In this document: in pieces, positions 25,299 to 37,559 of the stretch
Numbering within the stretch: the stretch's first letter is position 1
Layout of the letters: the number at the start of each line of letters is the position of its first letter
Source of the DNA: Lepiota brunneoincarnata
Lineage: Eukaryota; Basidiomycota; Agaricomycetes; Agaricales; Agaricaceae
DNA: 64,000 bases
Reading direction: 5' to 3'
Assembly: GCA_023014365.1 (NCBI GenBank)
Contig: JAEBUN010000007.1
Coordinates: 744,001 to 808,000, forward strand
The notes under the pieces: generated by a model
The model's database searches: none
Told to the model about the DNA's origin: nothing
The model's input: only the letters and a program-made list of their open reading frames with translations
Made by a program: the position numbers and the translations under genes

Positions 25299-25304
25299 CA
25301 CGTG
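25299..25304. promoter_or_regulatory. CACGTG hexamer in divergent promoter
   Basis: Palindromic CACGTG between the transporter start (25124) and the cleavage factor start (25392). bHLH factors such as Cbf1 bind this core. Four promoter-proximal copies occur in the window, but the hexamer is expected by chance about every 4 kb, so support is weak. Confidence 0.25.
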
Positions 25305-25391
25305 GTCGGCGTGTCTGTGGCTGTCACTGTGTGTGACATGCGCACATCGCGCTGCACGACGCGCAAGTACCCTTGCTCACCGTCTCCGACC

Positions 25392-26473
<1,082 letters not shown>

Positions 26474-26515
26474 AATAAAGTAGCAGTACTTAGATAATAG
26501 TGTAAACATTGCCAA

Positions 26516-27827
26516 ATGACTTCCACACGCGAGACTATCGCCAGACTGCTCAAACCCATTCAGCGCCCGCGTACTCCATTCTGGAATATTCCAGCACACA
26601 GAATACCTACCCTCCATCTCTACAGGCACATCCTTCGCAATGCCCCATCCACCGCTGTTCGTTCCCACCCATACCATACAGACATTCCTCTGACAAACCC
26701 TAGATACGCTTCCGGATGCGCCTGCTCTGGAATAAAAACAAATCTCTGACAGGGATTGAACAGACTAGGACTGCTCTCCGCCAAGCATACCGCGTATACA
26801 TCTATCCCAGTCCTTCCAGCCCAACCCAACAACTCACAACCCACCCCCAGTACCTTGACATCTTCCGCCGGGCCAATGCGGGCGACACGCATCTCCAAAC
26901 CCTCCTTACGCGCTATTCACGACTTATCGAGGCTAAATGCGAAAAAGAATACTGGAAACACCTCGCGGCCAAAGAACTCGTTCGTCCACCCAGCCCCCTC
27001 CTTTTCTTGCTTTCTCAACTACACTCTACAGGCCTGGCGTGCCAAACTTCGCTACCGCCCAATCCTCACCGGTGCACACTTTTCCTCCTCCATCTACCAT
27101 AAGCCCCTCCCACGGATGATCAACCAACCCACAAAGCTTTCCCAAATGATCCGCTGGCGGTATGGAGCAAACGAACGCCGCATCCAACGACATCAAGCAT
27201 ACCTCGAGACCATATTCGACCTCAAGCTCGAGACGCGTGCAGAGGAGGCACTGCAGAAGCTCACCGCCCTTTCAACGCGTATAGACAATGTTTTCGGCGG
27301 ACATTACAATGAATGGCGCAAGTCCCTTCTCAAATACCCTCTTAAGCTCTACCCCTGATTTGTCTCGTGGACCAGTTGACCCATACCAAAAGGAACTTAA
27401 TATAATGCAAGCATCCTTTGACCGTGGCATGCAGCGCGCCAGGGCAACATTTCCTCAGACCCTACTTGACCAACTCAAAGCAGCCAAAAAAGAACGTATT
27501 CTCAATAAAACACGGGAACGCACCCGCGAGCTTCGGGGAGAGATCACCCCCTCACTATTGAGGCGACTACGCGGGGGACCCCCAGCAGATGTCCTCAGTA
27601 AAATGACATCCCAGCAACGATTCCTTGATAAAGTCGCCCGAAGTCCGAGCGAAGTCGGGTTTGTGGCAATGGCAAAGAGAAAGCTGCGACGAGGACTGGC
27701 GAATCCAGATGCTTGGCTTGTCGAAGAGAGCAGGGAGAAAAGGCAAGAACTGGATATAATTGCTCAAAAGATCAGAAAAGAAAATGCTCTCAGACGGCGT
27801 GAGCCAGACCAGAAATGCGTGGATTAG
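26516..27827 (+). CDS. LYR-motif protein with Cup1-like domain
   Basis: Begins MTSTRETIARLLKPIQRP and includes LHLYRHILRNAP, the LYR tripeptide in its helical setting, then (after an intron ending at 26704) IRFRMRLLWNKNKSLTG, the second helix of the LYR fold. The central block EYWKHLAAKELAWRAKLRYRPILTGA and PPLPRMINQP is typical of the Cup1-like domain linked to LYR proteins in basidiomycetes. LYR proteins are mitochondrial matrix adaptors that bind acyl carrier protein and assist Fe-S cluster or respiratory complex assembly. The C-terminal half is strongly helical and basic (KKERILNKTRERTRELRGE). One intron appears to be GC-AG, with donor GGC|GCAAGT near 27316 and acceptor ccag at 27375-27378; it restores the frame to DPYQKELNIM. 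Stop at 27825-27827. It starts 42 bp after the end of CFIm25 on the same strand. Confidence 0.8.
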
Positions 27828-27912
27828 AATGGTTTACGATAAGCCAATACTACATTGTCTATACAAATGCCAAGTGCACTAATGCATGAAAGAAAAACAA
27901 AGAACAGTAGAA

Positions 27913-29934
27913 CTACTCCCCAAGGCCCACTAACACCATACCACCCACCCCTGCCAGTAGACTAAATACAGCCAAAGCTTTCTTACCGATTTTTCCATGG
28001 TGATGCTGTTGATGATGATGATGATAATCCTCACCCGATTCTTCAGCCATCGTTTCCGCGTTCCCGGCCATGTCATCCAAATGAGGCTCCCGACCCCTAT
28101 CAGAGGATATGGGCGCCGGCTCCTGTTGGCCGCCCATGGAAGGCAAGTCATGTGAATGACCATGTCCATGATGACTGTGCCCTTCAACATCGCCAAATAC
28201 AAAATCCCCTGCTATCATCTCGACTGTGGATACGTATATCAGCATCCCAGCCGAAATTGCCGACATGAGCCCTTGGGTAAGATACATCCGAGCTACATGT
28301 AGCTGTCAGTAAACTGTTATCAGTTCCAAAAGAAAGAAAAAAACACACCTAACTCAACACCTTCCTTCTTCCTTCCTACCTCAAACGCAACCATGCCCAA
28401 GCCCATACCCACGGGGGTTGTAACAGCAAATAAGACCGCCAAGAGGCACTTGAACCATCTTTCACCGCGTTCCCCCCTAATCTTCGCAATCATACCTCCC
28501 AAGAAACCATGCCCGAGACTTGGCTCCGGCTTACACCTACGGGCGCCCAGCGATTCCTCGTCACTCCCGGAATTCGACAGCGCTGAAGGAAGCGCCGCTA
28601 TTCGAATCCCGAGCGACAACCCTTCAAAGAGCTGGTGAAAGATGACTGCAGTTGTCAAAGACGCTACAAAACCTCAGATTAGACAACGGAACGATAACCG
28701 AGAAAAGCACCCACCAAAGTCAGCACCCGTTGTGATAGCCAAGGTCAACCCAATCACAATCGAATGAATCATAATCCCCAACTGCAATACCAGCAATCCG
28801 ATAACCTGCCTCTTTCTCCCCAGCCTAGGTTTCTCCTTCTCCCTTCCAGCCTGACTCACCGACCCCTCAACCAAGTTGGCCGTTAACACTGGTAGTACAT
28901 TGATACTACCTCTCGAGAGCGAACGATTTCCAACAGAGGTGCCCTTTAACAGCGGCGTATCAGCGGAAGCAGGGCAAGCACACACATGCCCAACAACACA
29001 CGTGCAGCCTCGCATCCTAATGATCCGAGGTGAGTTTGTCAAGACTTCTATTGGGATGACGGCCTTTGTGTCTTGCGTGATAACGGCCGGCAGGCGTGAG
29101 TGATGCGTGTGGACATGTGCTTGCGATTGGGTAATGTAAGAGGTAGTCCGAGGCGGACAAAGAAGGGGCGTGGTTTCAGTTGTTCTTGGCGAGGGAACGT
29201 GCTGCGAAGGTACTGTTGGAGAGGGAGGGATCGGCGCTATGGGGATGGTGGGTGGCACAGAAGTTGATTTATTTGTCGACTGCCTGGAACGTGGTCGAGA
29301 GGGAGGCCGTGAGGAGATGGGAGTCGATGGTAGTGAGGGCTCGGCCTGAAGGTGGTCGACATAAGATGTAGAAAGATCTGTGGGGCGAGGTGAATACTGG
29401 TTAACGATAAGCTATCAAAGAGAACACAAACACTCGATAAGAAAGATGGTGAGTAGAGATGCAAGGCTTGATGCAGGTCAGGTCAGGTAGCGGAGCGGAG
29501 TGGAAGTGAAGAGATCGCGTACATGATGAGACCTGTATACTTGCCGATCTTATGGTAGTGTTGCTTTACCTGGGGCTTCTGTAAGGCTTCGAACGAGTCC
29601 TGAAGGAGGTGGATGAACGCAGTAGCGAGGATGACACCTTGAAAGGGTTGGTGAGTCCCGAGGGTGAAGGGCAAGAAAGGACGACTACCAGTGCCAAAGT
29701 GTTTCCCGATAAAGAAGACAGTGTGGGGGATCCTGAGGAAAGGAATACTCTTCGAGACCCCGGGAAAAGATACAGCTAAGGTCAACAGTTGATACCAGGA
29801 CTCTGGGAGCCTTGAATGACATATTGCTCACCAAAGAGTGAAATGACGAGGATAATAGTCATCACCTGCACACGAGGCTCAATTGGCTGGTCATCACTGC
29901 TCATGAGATCTAGGCAGAGTGTCGTCAAAGACAT
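27913..29934 (-). CDS. ZIP-family zinc/iron transporter with long His- and Cys-rich loop
   Basis: The start at 29934 (MSLTTLCLDLMSSDDQP) was chosen because it splices cleanly to VMTIILVISLFAVSFPG. Then IPHTVFFIGKHFGTGVILATAFIHLLQDSFEAL gives spans 2-3 with the His of the metal path. A loop of about 180 residues (exon 29258-28700) contains HVHTHHSR and a Cys cluster CTCVVGHVCAC. After it come LQLGIMIHSIVIGLTLAI and TTAVIFHQLFEGLSLGIRIA, the two metal-binding signature helices (HS-G and HQxFEG). More spans follow with a second His-rich segment (HSHHGHGHSH and DYHHHHQQHHHGK) before the last span. This is the standard 8-span ZIP layout of plasma-membrane Zrt1/Zrt2-type importers. Several short introns. 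A CACGTG hexamer lies 74 bp upstream of the start. Confidence 0.88.
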
Positions 29935-30007
29935 TGAAAGGACATGCACAGTGTAGTCGCAGGAAGAGGAGGATTATGCGTCTGTACGAGGGGACCACAC
30001 CAGTCTG

Positions 30008-30013
30008 CACGTG
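30008..30013. promoter_or_regulatory. CACGTG hexamer upstream of the ZIP transporter
   Basis: CACGTG lies 74 bp upstream of the ZIP gene start (29934) and 26 bp from the SEC13 stop. Same core as at 25299, 31375 and 48443. Support is weak because of the high chance frequency. Confidence 0.25.
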
Positions 30014-30038
30014 ATCTCTACTTTCTATGTGTCTACCG

Positions 30039-31304
30039 CTAGCTATTCATGTCAGAAATACATTCCCAGTTACCCTTCAGGTTCTCTTTCCACAGCGTTA
30101 CTTTCCCATCTCCACAACTAACAGCAAGAATATTCCCCGCTAAGCTCCAGGACACACGCCAGACGACGTCAGGAAACTTGCCTGGGGGAAGGGGTGCCCC
30201 ACCAGCAGAAGCCAAGCTGGACGAAGGGTCAAGCGCAGTTTTCACCCAGGGCGAAGTGGGTGAGTCCTTGGTCCAAATGAGGACCGTCTTGTCCTGGGAT
30301 GCAGTGGCAATATAGGACCGAGGGAGGCCGATATTCGGAGCCCAAGCAACATCTCGGACCCAGTCAGTGTGACCTTCGAGAATCTCTCCCTCAACCCACG
30401 ATTGGGAATCCTCGCGGTACCCCCAGATCCTCACAAGGTTGTCACATCCGGCGCTCGCGAAGCGCTTTACGGAAGGCGTCTGTGTTGGGGTAGGCTGTCC
30501 TGGTGCAGAGGGAGATTGTTGGGGTGTGATGAGAGAACCCGGTAGAACAGCGGGAGCCCAGGAAACAGCGTTACATCCGATCGCATGTCCATTGAAAATA
30601 TCAGCATCCCACTGGCCATCATCTACCTGTTGTTAATGACATTGCCGCACGAAATCAAGACACGACATACTTTTAAACGTAAGGACAGAGAGCTTGCCAT
30701 CTGATGATGCGCAGGCGAGGATAGCACCGAGTTCGTGCGGTGCCCATGATATGGAATTAACTAATCAATGTGAGACGAATACTTCACGACACGCGGGACG
30801 GGACAGACCTGAAGCGGTGTGCAAGCTATGCTCCCCAATCTTGATCCAACCACCTTGTGGGGTTTGTTCCTTCCAAATCAACACTTTCCCATCGTACGAG
30901 CACGAGGCAAGTATGTGACCATATTTTGGATGTGCCCACGCAACCTGCCAGACGGGACCTGTGTGTCTAAGGAAGAGTTGGGGGGGATAGCGAGTCAGAA
31001 ACAGGGAGTAGAACTGACCCCTTAAGCGTGTGTCCGCCGGACGAACGCTGAGGCTCGCCATCCACAACGTCGAACACCTTTACTGAGCGATCGGAGGAAC
31101 AGGTAGCAAGCCGTTTGCCATAGTAGTCCAACTGTGCATCGTGCTAAGGGCGAGGTGAGGTCGTTTTAATGCAAGGGAAAAGGGAGTGGCTCCTACGATC
31201 ATGTCCTCGTGCGCAGTTTCTATTGGAACCGATTCTGACGCTGTAGCAGCCTGCATGCATGTGATGAGGCATAAAAACGATATAGAGACAGCTTCACCCA
31301 CCAT
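30039..31304 (-). CDS. SEC13: Sec13, COPII coat and nuclear pore WD40 protein
   Basis: The start at 31304 (ATG GTG G) joins by a short intron (gtgaag...tgcag) to [18 protein letters not shown], then [27 protein letters not shown], the WD blocks [115 protein letters not shown] and [19 protein letters not shown]. The six-bladed open propeller is typical of Sec13, which pairs with Sec31 in the COPII outer coat and with Nup145C in the nuclear pore. The sequence ends CISDMNS with TAG at 30039-30041. An intron near 30620-30670 and others are present. No residue looks broken. The gene is divergent to the kinase gene, 148 bp apart. Confidence 0.94.
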
Positions 31305-31373
31305 TGTGTATGTACTTTTATTCTTCTTGATCAACCTCCAACCGTCACGACGTGGCCCTTGAAGTCCAGTCGG

Positions 31374-31381
31374 TCACGTGA
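31374..31381. promoter_or_regulatory. TCACGTGA palindrome between SEC13 and the TKL kinase
   Basis: An 8-bp palindrome with a CACGTG core sits in the 148-bp divergent promoter of SEC13 (start 31304) and the kinase (start 31453). A bHLH binding role is inferred only from the core. Confidence 0.3.
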
Positions 31382-31452
31382 TAAGGTTTAACGCCCTCAA
31401 GTAAATATAAGCATCTTGAAGGCAGGCCTGGGGTTACCACTCTTTGCAGCCC

Positions 31453-32690
31453 ATGTCAGCACTATGTCAGGTCAGTAACACACCTTGAACAAGTTCGCCG
31501 CTCAAACAATCTCTCTCAGGACCTTGGAAAACAAGTGCAGAAACTCGAAGATAACTATTTTGCCTATGGTGATCACTCCGATGTTTACAGGGGAAAGTAT
31601 CTTGGTCAAACCGTACGTCGGAGCCTCCGCAAGCCCACCCCCCCTTCCCTGTCATTCTCATCCCATATAGGTCGTCATCAAGGCGCTGCGAGGAGTGAAC
31701 ACAAATAAAACCGACGTTAGGGATGAACTTTCCCAAGTGATTTCTATTGTTTACCTGATCCTACTCCCTCCACAACTCACTCCTACGTTCAGAGTCTGCG
31801 AGAACAGGTACCTCTCTGGACAACCCTAGACCATCCAAACGTGTGCAAAGTATTTGGACTCGCTACCGGCTTTGGTTTCCTACCTGCCCTCATTCTGGCG
31901 TACTATGAGAAAGGCAACATTATCAAGAACATCCAGAAGAACAACCCCTCAAGTGTGCAACGCACGAAATGGGTCTCGTCCCTTCCATTTCTCGGGGGGG
32001 ATCCAAGCCGCTCATGTGCTGTTAGGTCTCCGAGGTAGCAAATGGTCTCGCCTACCTGCATAACAACGGCGTCTATCATGGCGACCTTCGCGGGGTGCGC
32101 CACGCATCGGCGTCTATTTCAATTACAAGCCGGCTCATCGATTCCCATAGCATAACATCTTCGTTGATTCCAACAATCATGCAGTGATAGCAGATTACAG
32201 CATTGCCCATTATTTTTCCAACTCAGATTTCACCTCGGCTAAATCGGTCGGGACGGTAAGGTGGATGGCCCCTGAAATCGTAGCACTTCCTCCCAAACCC
32301 GAGATCCTCCCTGAAAAATCTGATGTATATTCCCTCGCTATGGTCATGCTCGAAGTAAGTCTACCGCCCATCCCACTCATGTCCTCCCAACCGGCCATCA
32401 TCTAGATCTTTTCCGGTCAGCCCCCCTATTCCGACAAAACAGATACTGCGGTTATCTTTTCGGTCGCAAAATACGAGATGCCGAAACTGCCAGAAGAAAT
32501 CACAGGCAATGAGGAGCTCCAAAAATTGTTCAATGATTGTACACAACGCAATCCTGCGGAACGGCCGACCGCAAAACAAGCATCCGAAGTCCTCCAAGCT
32601 GTGAGTAATTACCTTGCTACTCAATTACCTCGCTCAAAGACTGTCGTAAAGCTTGTTTCCGTTCATCCATCAAGTATTTTACAACGGTAA
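31453..32690 (+). CDS. Small TKL-type protein kinase with divergent catalytic motifs
   Basis: Start at 31453 gives MSALCQ, which splices (31471-31519) to DLGKQVQKLEDNYFAYGDHSDVYRG. Introns before VVIKALRGV (31613-31670), near 31737-31790, 31980-32028, 32089-32150 and about 32354-32405 restore a full kinase: the beta-3 Lys in VVIK (31680), DHPNVCKVFG, LILAYYEKGN, VANGLAYLHNNG, the catalytic loop HGDLRGHN, the metal motif DYS in place of DFG (32193-32201), VGTVRWMAPEI, SDVYSLAMVMLE, NPAERPTAKQASEVL. Lys, both Asp and the Asn are kept, so catalysis is possible, but HRD is changed to HGD and DFG to DYS. HGD-type loops are frequent among fungal TKL kinases. There is no extra domain. The likely substrate and pathway are unknown. 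Confidence 0.8.
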
Positions 32691-33659
32691 ATCTTTATAC
32701 CTTTCAAAGCCATCCACCCTAACAATCTTTGCAGAATCCTCCACTTTTTTGGCTTTGGCTGAGGAAACGGAAGCTCTAGTGATGTCCTCAAGCTATCGGG
32801 TCCCTTTTCACACTCCCCCCTTGTTTGTTGAGCTTCCGGTATCCATCCCGCGACACTTGGGATCCTCTGCAAATATCAGTCTCTTGTTCTGGATATCCTG
32901 TGCTTCCTTTACGAGCTTTTATAGACCCTGTTTTCTTGTTCAGTGCGCCCGAAACCTAGATCCTTCGCACGATTTCTGGACGTAAATGGAACAAAATACC
33001 CGGTAAACGAACTGGTAGGTTCAGTGTGTGCTTCATAACCAGAAACCATCACTTGCAAGTACGTCATTAATTTGTTAAAGAAAAACCGACTCCATACTCC
33101 TACCTGCCTAGTTCCTCGTTTGTTCCACTCGGCGTACATGAGATGCCTCGATCAAGGAGCGATGATTTATGACGTTGACCGCTCGAGCTTTCGCGGAATG
33201 GAGACGGGATGAAGTATACCTTCCGCTCCACAAGCTCTACAGCTCCATGCATTCAAGTGATGGGTATGAAACCATTACACTCGGTGCTCCCCACGAATCG
33301 GCGAGTTCCCACTCAATAGGAAACTGCTAAGAGCATACCTGCCCTATTATGCGCAGCACCCCTTTCTCCCTATTCCAGGCTATGGCATTGCAGCAAGTAC
33401 TGTGCTGCTCGGCCTGAGAAGCTTCCCTACTACTTCACCCTCAATCCGAGTAATTGGATACTGCGGCCCCTGCAAGCCCGGGACTATCATTCGTGATGCT
33501 AGAAAAGTCCTTGGCTGATATATCCGATCTCCGGGCGCCTATCGACCTCGTGCATGCCACACCACCTTCCAGCGTCAGACAGGCGTTAACATAGCACCAA
33601 AAACCAGATGTAAGTGCTCTAATATTCTCACCAGACGCCACCCTTCACACGAAAAGTCT
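32691..33659. other. Gene-poor stretch at the start of the accessory island
   Basis: No frame longer than about 110 codons has supported splice signals. A short open frame around 33185-33310 on the + strand (containing WRRDEVYLPLHKLYSSM) looks mildly protein-like but cannot be extended. I read this as decayed or non-coding sequence. Confidence 0.45.
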
Positions 33660-34230
33660 GACAAGGGCAGGTACTATGGAACAGCAACCCCAGTGAGAAA
33701 ACCGACTAGAGGTACAGGAAGCCCAGCTTCTATCACCGACACCACGAGTTCATGCTAGACAAGAACCAGATCAAGTCCAAAACTTTGAATTGCGATCTAA
33801 CTGCGATCGAAATACACACGGTACAGGTACCACACGGAACCCAACTTGTCACTGCACTTCCTCTCGATAAATTGGCTTACACTCTTCAAGATCAGATACT
33901 TTGATGACACTCACCAAATCAAACAACTCCATGTCCTCCCACCTGACATAAATAATAAACCTATTGCGGGGTCCAAAAGCCTAACAGAGATCCAGAGGAA
34001 CGGAAACGACCGCCGTCCTCAGGGCTTGCTTCCTTCGACGACAAAGCTGATCAAAAGCACCTCTCGCCCTTTGTTCTTCGAATACAAACGTCGTGCGTCC
34101 GGTGTGGCAACGCTCCCGGCTTGCCTCTGACCTCGTTTCACAATATCTGATCTTACGACTGGGGGGCTAGAGTACCTCCGCCAGGGATTCGAACACGTGC
34201 ATCACGAACTACTGTAGGAGAAGAGAAAGT
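33660..34230 (-). pseudogene. Decayed copy of the fused membrane-protein family (3' end and tail region)
   Basis: Many short matches run in the same order and orientation as 40240-41045, which is the 3' flank and last exon of the intact gene. Examples are ctatggaacagcaa, aactccatgtcctcccacct against cctccatgtcctcccacctc, agagatccagag, cgtcgtgcgtccggtgtg against tgctgcgtccgatgtg, and gcctctgacctcgttt against gctagacctcgtttta. About 250 bp corresponding to 40630-40880 is missing, and the reading frame is broken by indels and stops. It therefore cannot make the protein. The copy shows that the family once had at least one more member here. Edges are approximate because the alignment was done by eye. 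Confidence 0.6.
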
Positions 34231-34898
34231 GGGGTACCCGCCGGGATCCCGGTAAGGGAGGAAGATCTCTTCCCCCATTTTTTTTTTCATGCCACCGGGG
34301 ACTGCTCTACAATTGAGAGGGCACACGAGGCGCTAGGTGGCATGACACCGCGAAACCAAAAAGTACACTGATGCATGCAAGGGCCGGCTTTTCTCTGCGG
34401 TTAGTCCTATCCGCACACATCATGACCGAGGGATAACTGGTGGCCCATATGTCTTCCGGCGGATATCAGAGTGTGCAAATGTGTTGATATGCTCTGAGAC
34501 TCCAAATAGCCACAGCATGCACCCCAGTATTCCATCCCTTAGATGTCGCCTTTCGGGTGATCCATCTCACCCATAATTGTCCCCTACTACTAGTGGGTGC
34601 TTCTGGTATCCCAGGAGCCCTGTGCTGGACTGTTCCGTCACATTTGCTATTACAATATCGAAATGATCCCTGGTTTACACGACACGACGATGAACACAGC
34701 AGGTATTCCCCACGGCGGGGGTGATTACGGGAGCGTGGTGACCAAAACCTCAAAAACTCAAGAGAACCAGAACACAAAAGTTAAAGCAAGTGCGGCACTA
34801 CCGTTGAAGACTGCAACCATTAGTCTCAACCTGATATCGACCATTGGGAGAACATACCAGAGCTTGAATGCTCCCATCCGATTCGCACATTGCTAAGT
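34231..34898. other. Non-coding or decayed stretch inside the island
   Basis: Only short open frames with no recognisable protein are visible. A T-run lies at 34280-34288. No tRNA, repeat array or transposon ends were found. Confidence 0.4.
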
Positions 34899-35100
34899 CT
34901 ACTTATCGCCTGTACCCCAGAATCTGTACCGTGTTGCAACCCTGGGTGATGTCATGGATGCTCCCCCTACAACACGAGATCTGGTTGAGATGGAAGCATA
35001 AGAGGAAACCGAAGCACTTACTGTAAGCGGGAGCTGCATGGGCACCCCCCGTCGATGCCAGGAATACGAGAACCAATGTGGTCAAGAGGTAGCTGCGCAT
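34899..35100 (-). CDS. Small secreted peptide precursor, 48 aa
   Basis: The start at 35100 (MRSYLLTTLVLVFLASTGG) is a clear signal peptide with probable cleavage after AHA. One intron, gtaagtgc...gttgtag (35021-34967), joins APAY to RGASMTSPRVATRYRFWG and the stop TAG at 34899-34901; exon lengths 79 and 68 sum to 147, exactly 49 codons. The mature peptide would be about 26 residues, basic, without cysteines, a CAAX box or dibasic repeats, so it is neither a typical pheromone nor a disulphide-rich effector. Without splicing the frame reads on to a different C-terminus (65 to 73 aa). A broken second copy lies near 37560-37680. Function unknown; secretion is inferred from the signal peptide. Confidence 0.5.
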
Positions 35101-35876
35101 TTTTAAAGGACAGTTGAGGGACAAAGCGAGGATTAGGTTGTGGGGACGGAGACTGTTCCGTTCAACATACCCCAGGCCCTTTTATGCGTGTTGAGATGTC
35201 GGCTGTCCCCATGACCCTGAGCCCGCTGTGCCCCAGATTAGGTTGAGAGGCATGCAAGAGGCATACAACTGTGCCATCCGAAACAGGGGGCTGACACACC
35301 CGTCGTCCTGTGTTGAGTTAACGCGTCCCAATCCGCCAGCAATGACACCGATGTGGTTTATGATAATAAGGGTAGCCTAATGGCGGGATGTTGTTGTGCA
35401 TCGGCTGCTAATGCCCGTAGCTCATGCGTTCCATACCAGGCCGTGGTCGCGTGCAGCTTGATCCGGAACCTTCTTGCAGAAAGCGGTAATGGCGGGAGTT
35501 CCTCCGAGCAGCGTCCAGAATCGCAGCTGGACGTCCCTGACGCTCTGACACTTCGATGGAGTACAATTCGGACGCCGACGAGAGAATTTCATTTATAGCA
35601 TATGCGGACTCTGGACATTAACAGGCTCCAAGGAAGGCCAGGCAGTCGCTGGAGCCGATGGAGAAGGAAGACGAGAACAACAACGGTAACCCCATGTTGC
35701 CAAGTTCGAATCACGAAATAGCTCCTCAGCCGCCCCACCCAGCCCCAGATCAGCTGGAAACATAGGCATTACCCCGAACTCACCACCACTTGCGCTCAAC
35801 AATGGTGCCGAGATCTATATCCACCGCATAAAAGGTGTGTGTTTGTGAAGAGCCCGCAAGGACCCATCCCCAACTC
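35101..35876. other. Divergent intergenic region of 776 bp
   Basis: It separates the secreted-peptide gene from the 467-aa membrane protein. Part of it (about 35101-35300) resembles the flank of the dead peptide copy at 37690-37800. No convincing gene was seen. Confidence 0.45.
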
Positions 35877-37319
35877 ATGTCATCAATCGTCTGCGCATCC
35901 AATCCAGACATTTCGGGTATCGGAACCCGCACGTCCATCTATTTCCAGAATCTCCTTTGTGTCGCCCTCAGTGCTCTCTACATTGCAGACGCTCGGGTAA
36001 CTGACGAGGAATACAAATCGATCAAATCATTATCAACCAGCATCCTCCTTGTCGGATGTGCCACTCTCGTGTCCGCTTTTATCGAGACAAAAACACGCTT
36101 TTTTGGATTGAATCCGTATCACGCAATCAATATACTCAATCTGGGCTGGATCAACAGCGTAAACCTCCTCACCACTACCACCTTCTACTCGAACCTCTGC
36201 TATTGGAGATTGGAGCCGTTACGAAGAAAGTTGGTTCGGAGGGACAAATACATCAAGTTGATGTTGGGATCCCTAACGGATCAACAGCAAATGTTGGCCA
36301 AGCGGACAGGGGCCAATATTGCCTCATTCGATGCAGATCAGGAGAACAACATCCGTCAGCTCAAAGAGACGTACGATCCCATCGAGGATACAACTCCGGA
36401 TATGGATGCACTCGATAGGAGGCCGCTGAAAATTGATAGGAATATCAATTTCCAGCTATGCACAACACTAACGCTCCAGCTGGAAAACGCTCTCAGGGCA
36501 GGGAGCTACTTATCCGAAGAGTGGCAGGTCAAGGAAGTCGAGAGATTGAAGGACGAGCTCAGTAGGGTGATGGAGCATGTGAAAGAGCAGGACAGGGAGG
36601 TGGCGGACTATCGTCGGATGCGCGGAATGATGAATCAGCCGTTCCGGCGTATCTGGACGAGGGAAAATCGGGCCTTCATGACCTTGGGTATTGGCCATCT
36701 CGCTTTCGTGGCCTCTTTTGGCTTGTACTTTTGGAGCAACCTCGACAAGTTCGGCTCTCCAGAATGCGCATCCCAAGTATTCATGGTGATTTTCAACCGC
36801 CGTATCCACGTCACCAACGAAACCCTCCAAATCGTCTCCCTCACATTGTACTCGATCGTCATCGTGATCTGTGCGGTCACCTTAGCTGCACCCTGCATTC
36901 TTCGGTGGACCCGTGCAGCCTTGCACCATCCACGGCCCCACAACTTAAACCAACCCGTTGCGGTGCCCGGCCGTTCGAGATCTGAAGAGCTCGCCCTCTA
37001 TGCATGCTTACTGTTTGGGGCTTTGGTTGATATTGCCTGTATCGTCAATACGGAACTAATGGTTGCAAGAAACAAAAGATTAGTTGATGTGGGCGAGTCA
37101 GTGTGGACATTTGGTCAGACGTTGGCAATGCTCGTCACCATCGCTCCCTTGTTGCAGGCAATACGGGACGTTGTGGGTATGGTGGATCTTGAGAAACATC
37201 CCATTGTCAAAGTAAGTCGATCAATAATTTCTTTCTAAACTTATGTAACGTGTTAACAGAAATTTGTCGATGGCCGGAGAAAAATGGCCGACTTCATTTT
37301 GGGCGATACGTTGGCATGA
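35877..37319 (+). CDS. Multi-span membrane protein with central coiled coil, about 465 aa, unknown family
   Basis: Start at 35877 (MSSIVCASNPDISGIGTRTS); the frame extends further upstream but the next Met there gives a Cys-rich, unlikely N-terminus. Layout: a short amphipathic start, IYFQNLLCVALSALYIA, LSTSILLVGCATLVSAFIET, INSVNLLTTTTFYSNL as membrane spans, then a charged helical region (VKEVERLKDELSRVMEHVKE) likely to be a coiled coil, then RAFMTLGIGHLAFVASFGLYFW, LTLYSIVIVICAVTLAAPCI, ALYACLLFGALVDIACIV and LAMLVTIAPLLQAI. A 3' intron (gtaagtcgat...taacag, 37211-37260) changes the C-terminus to KFVDGRRKMADFILGDTLA with TGA at 37317-37319. This layout is common in Agaricomycete-specific membrane proteins without known function. 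It is not related by eye to the four-span family next door. Confidence 0.65.
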
Positions 37320-37559
37320 ACTACCATGTAATATATTATTAGCGAATATTGTCGCCTTCCTCACTCCTCCCACACTTGGCAAGGATTGCTTGTTCAAAAT
37401 ATTGGAATTGGTTCGTGATATAATCTTCATCACTGATTAGTCTATGCATCGTTGGGGGAGGCTCACCCACTCTCATACAATTCACATCCTTATGTCCTCC
37501 TACTCTGCACTATTTACCCCCGCCCCCATTGGAAAAGGAGTACCGCGACGCGGCCCTGG

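Noticed and set aside
34170..34200. tRNA T-arm-like string gggattcgaac
   Set aside because: It belongs to the decayed copy of the membrane-protein family and aligns with gtgattcggaa in the intact gene; no A box is near.
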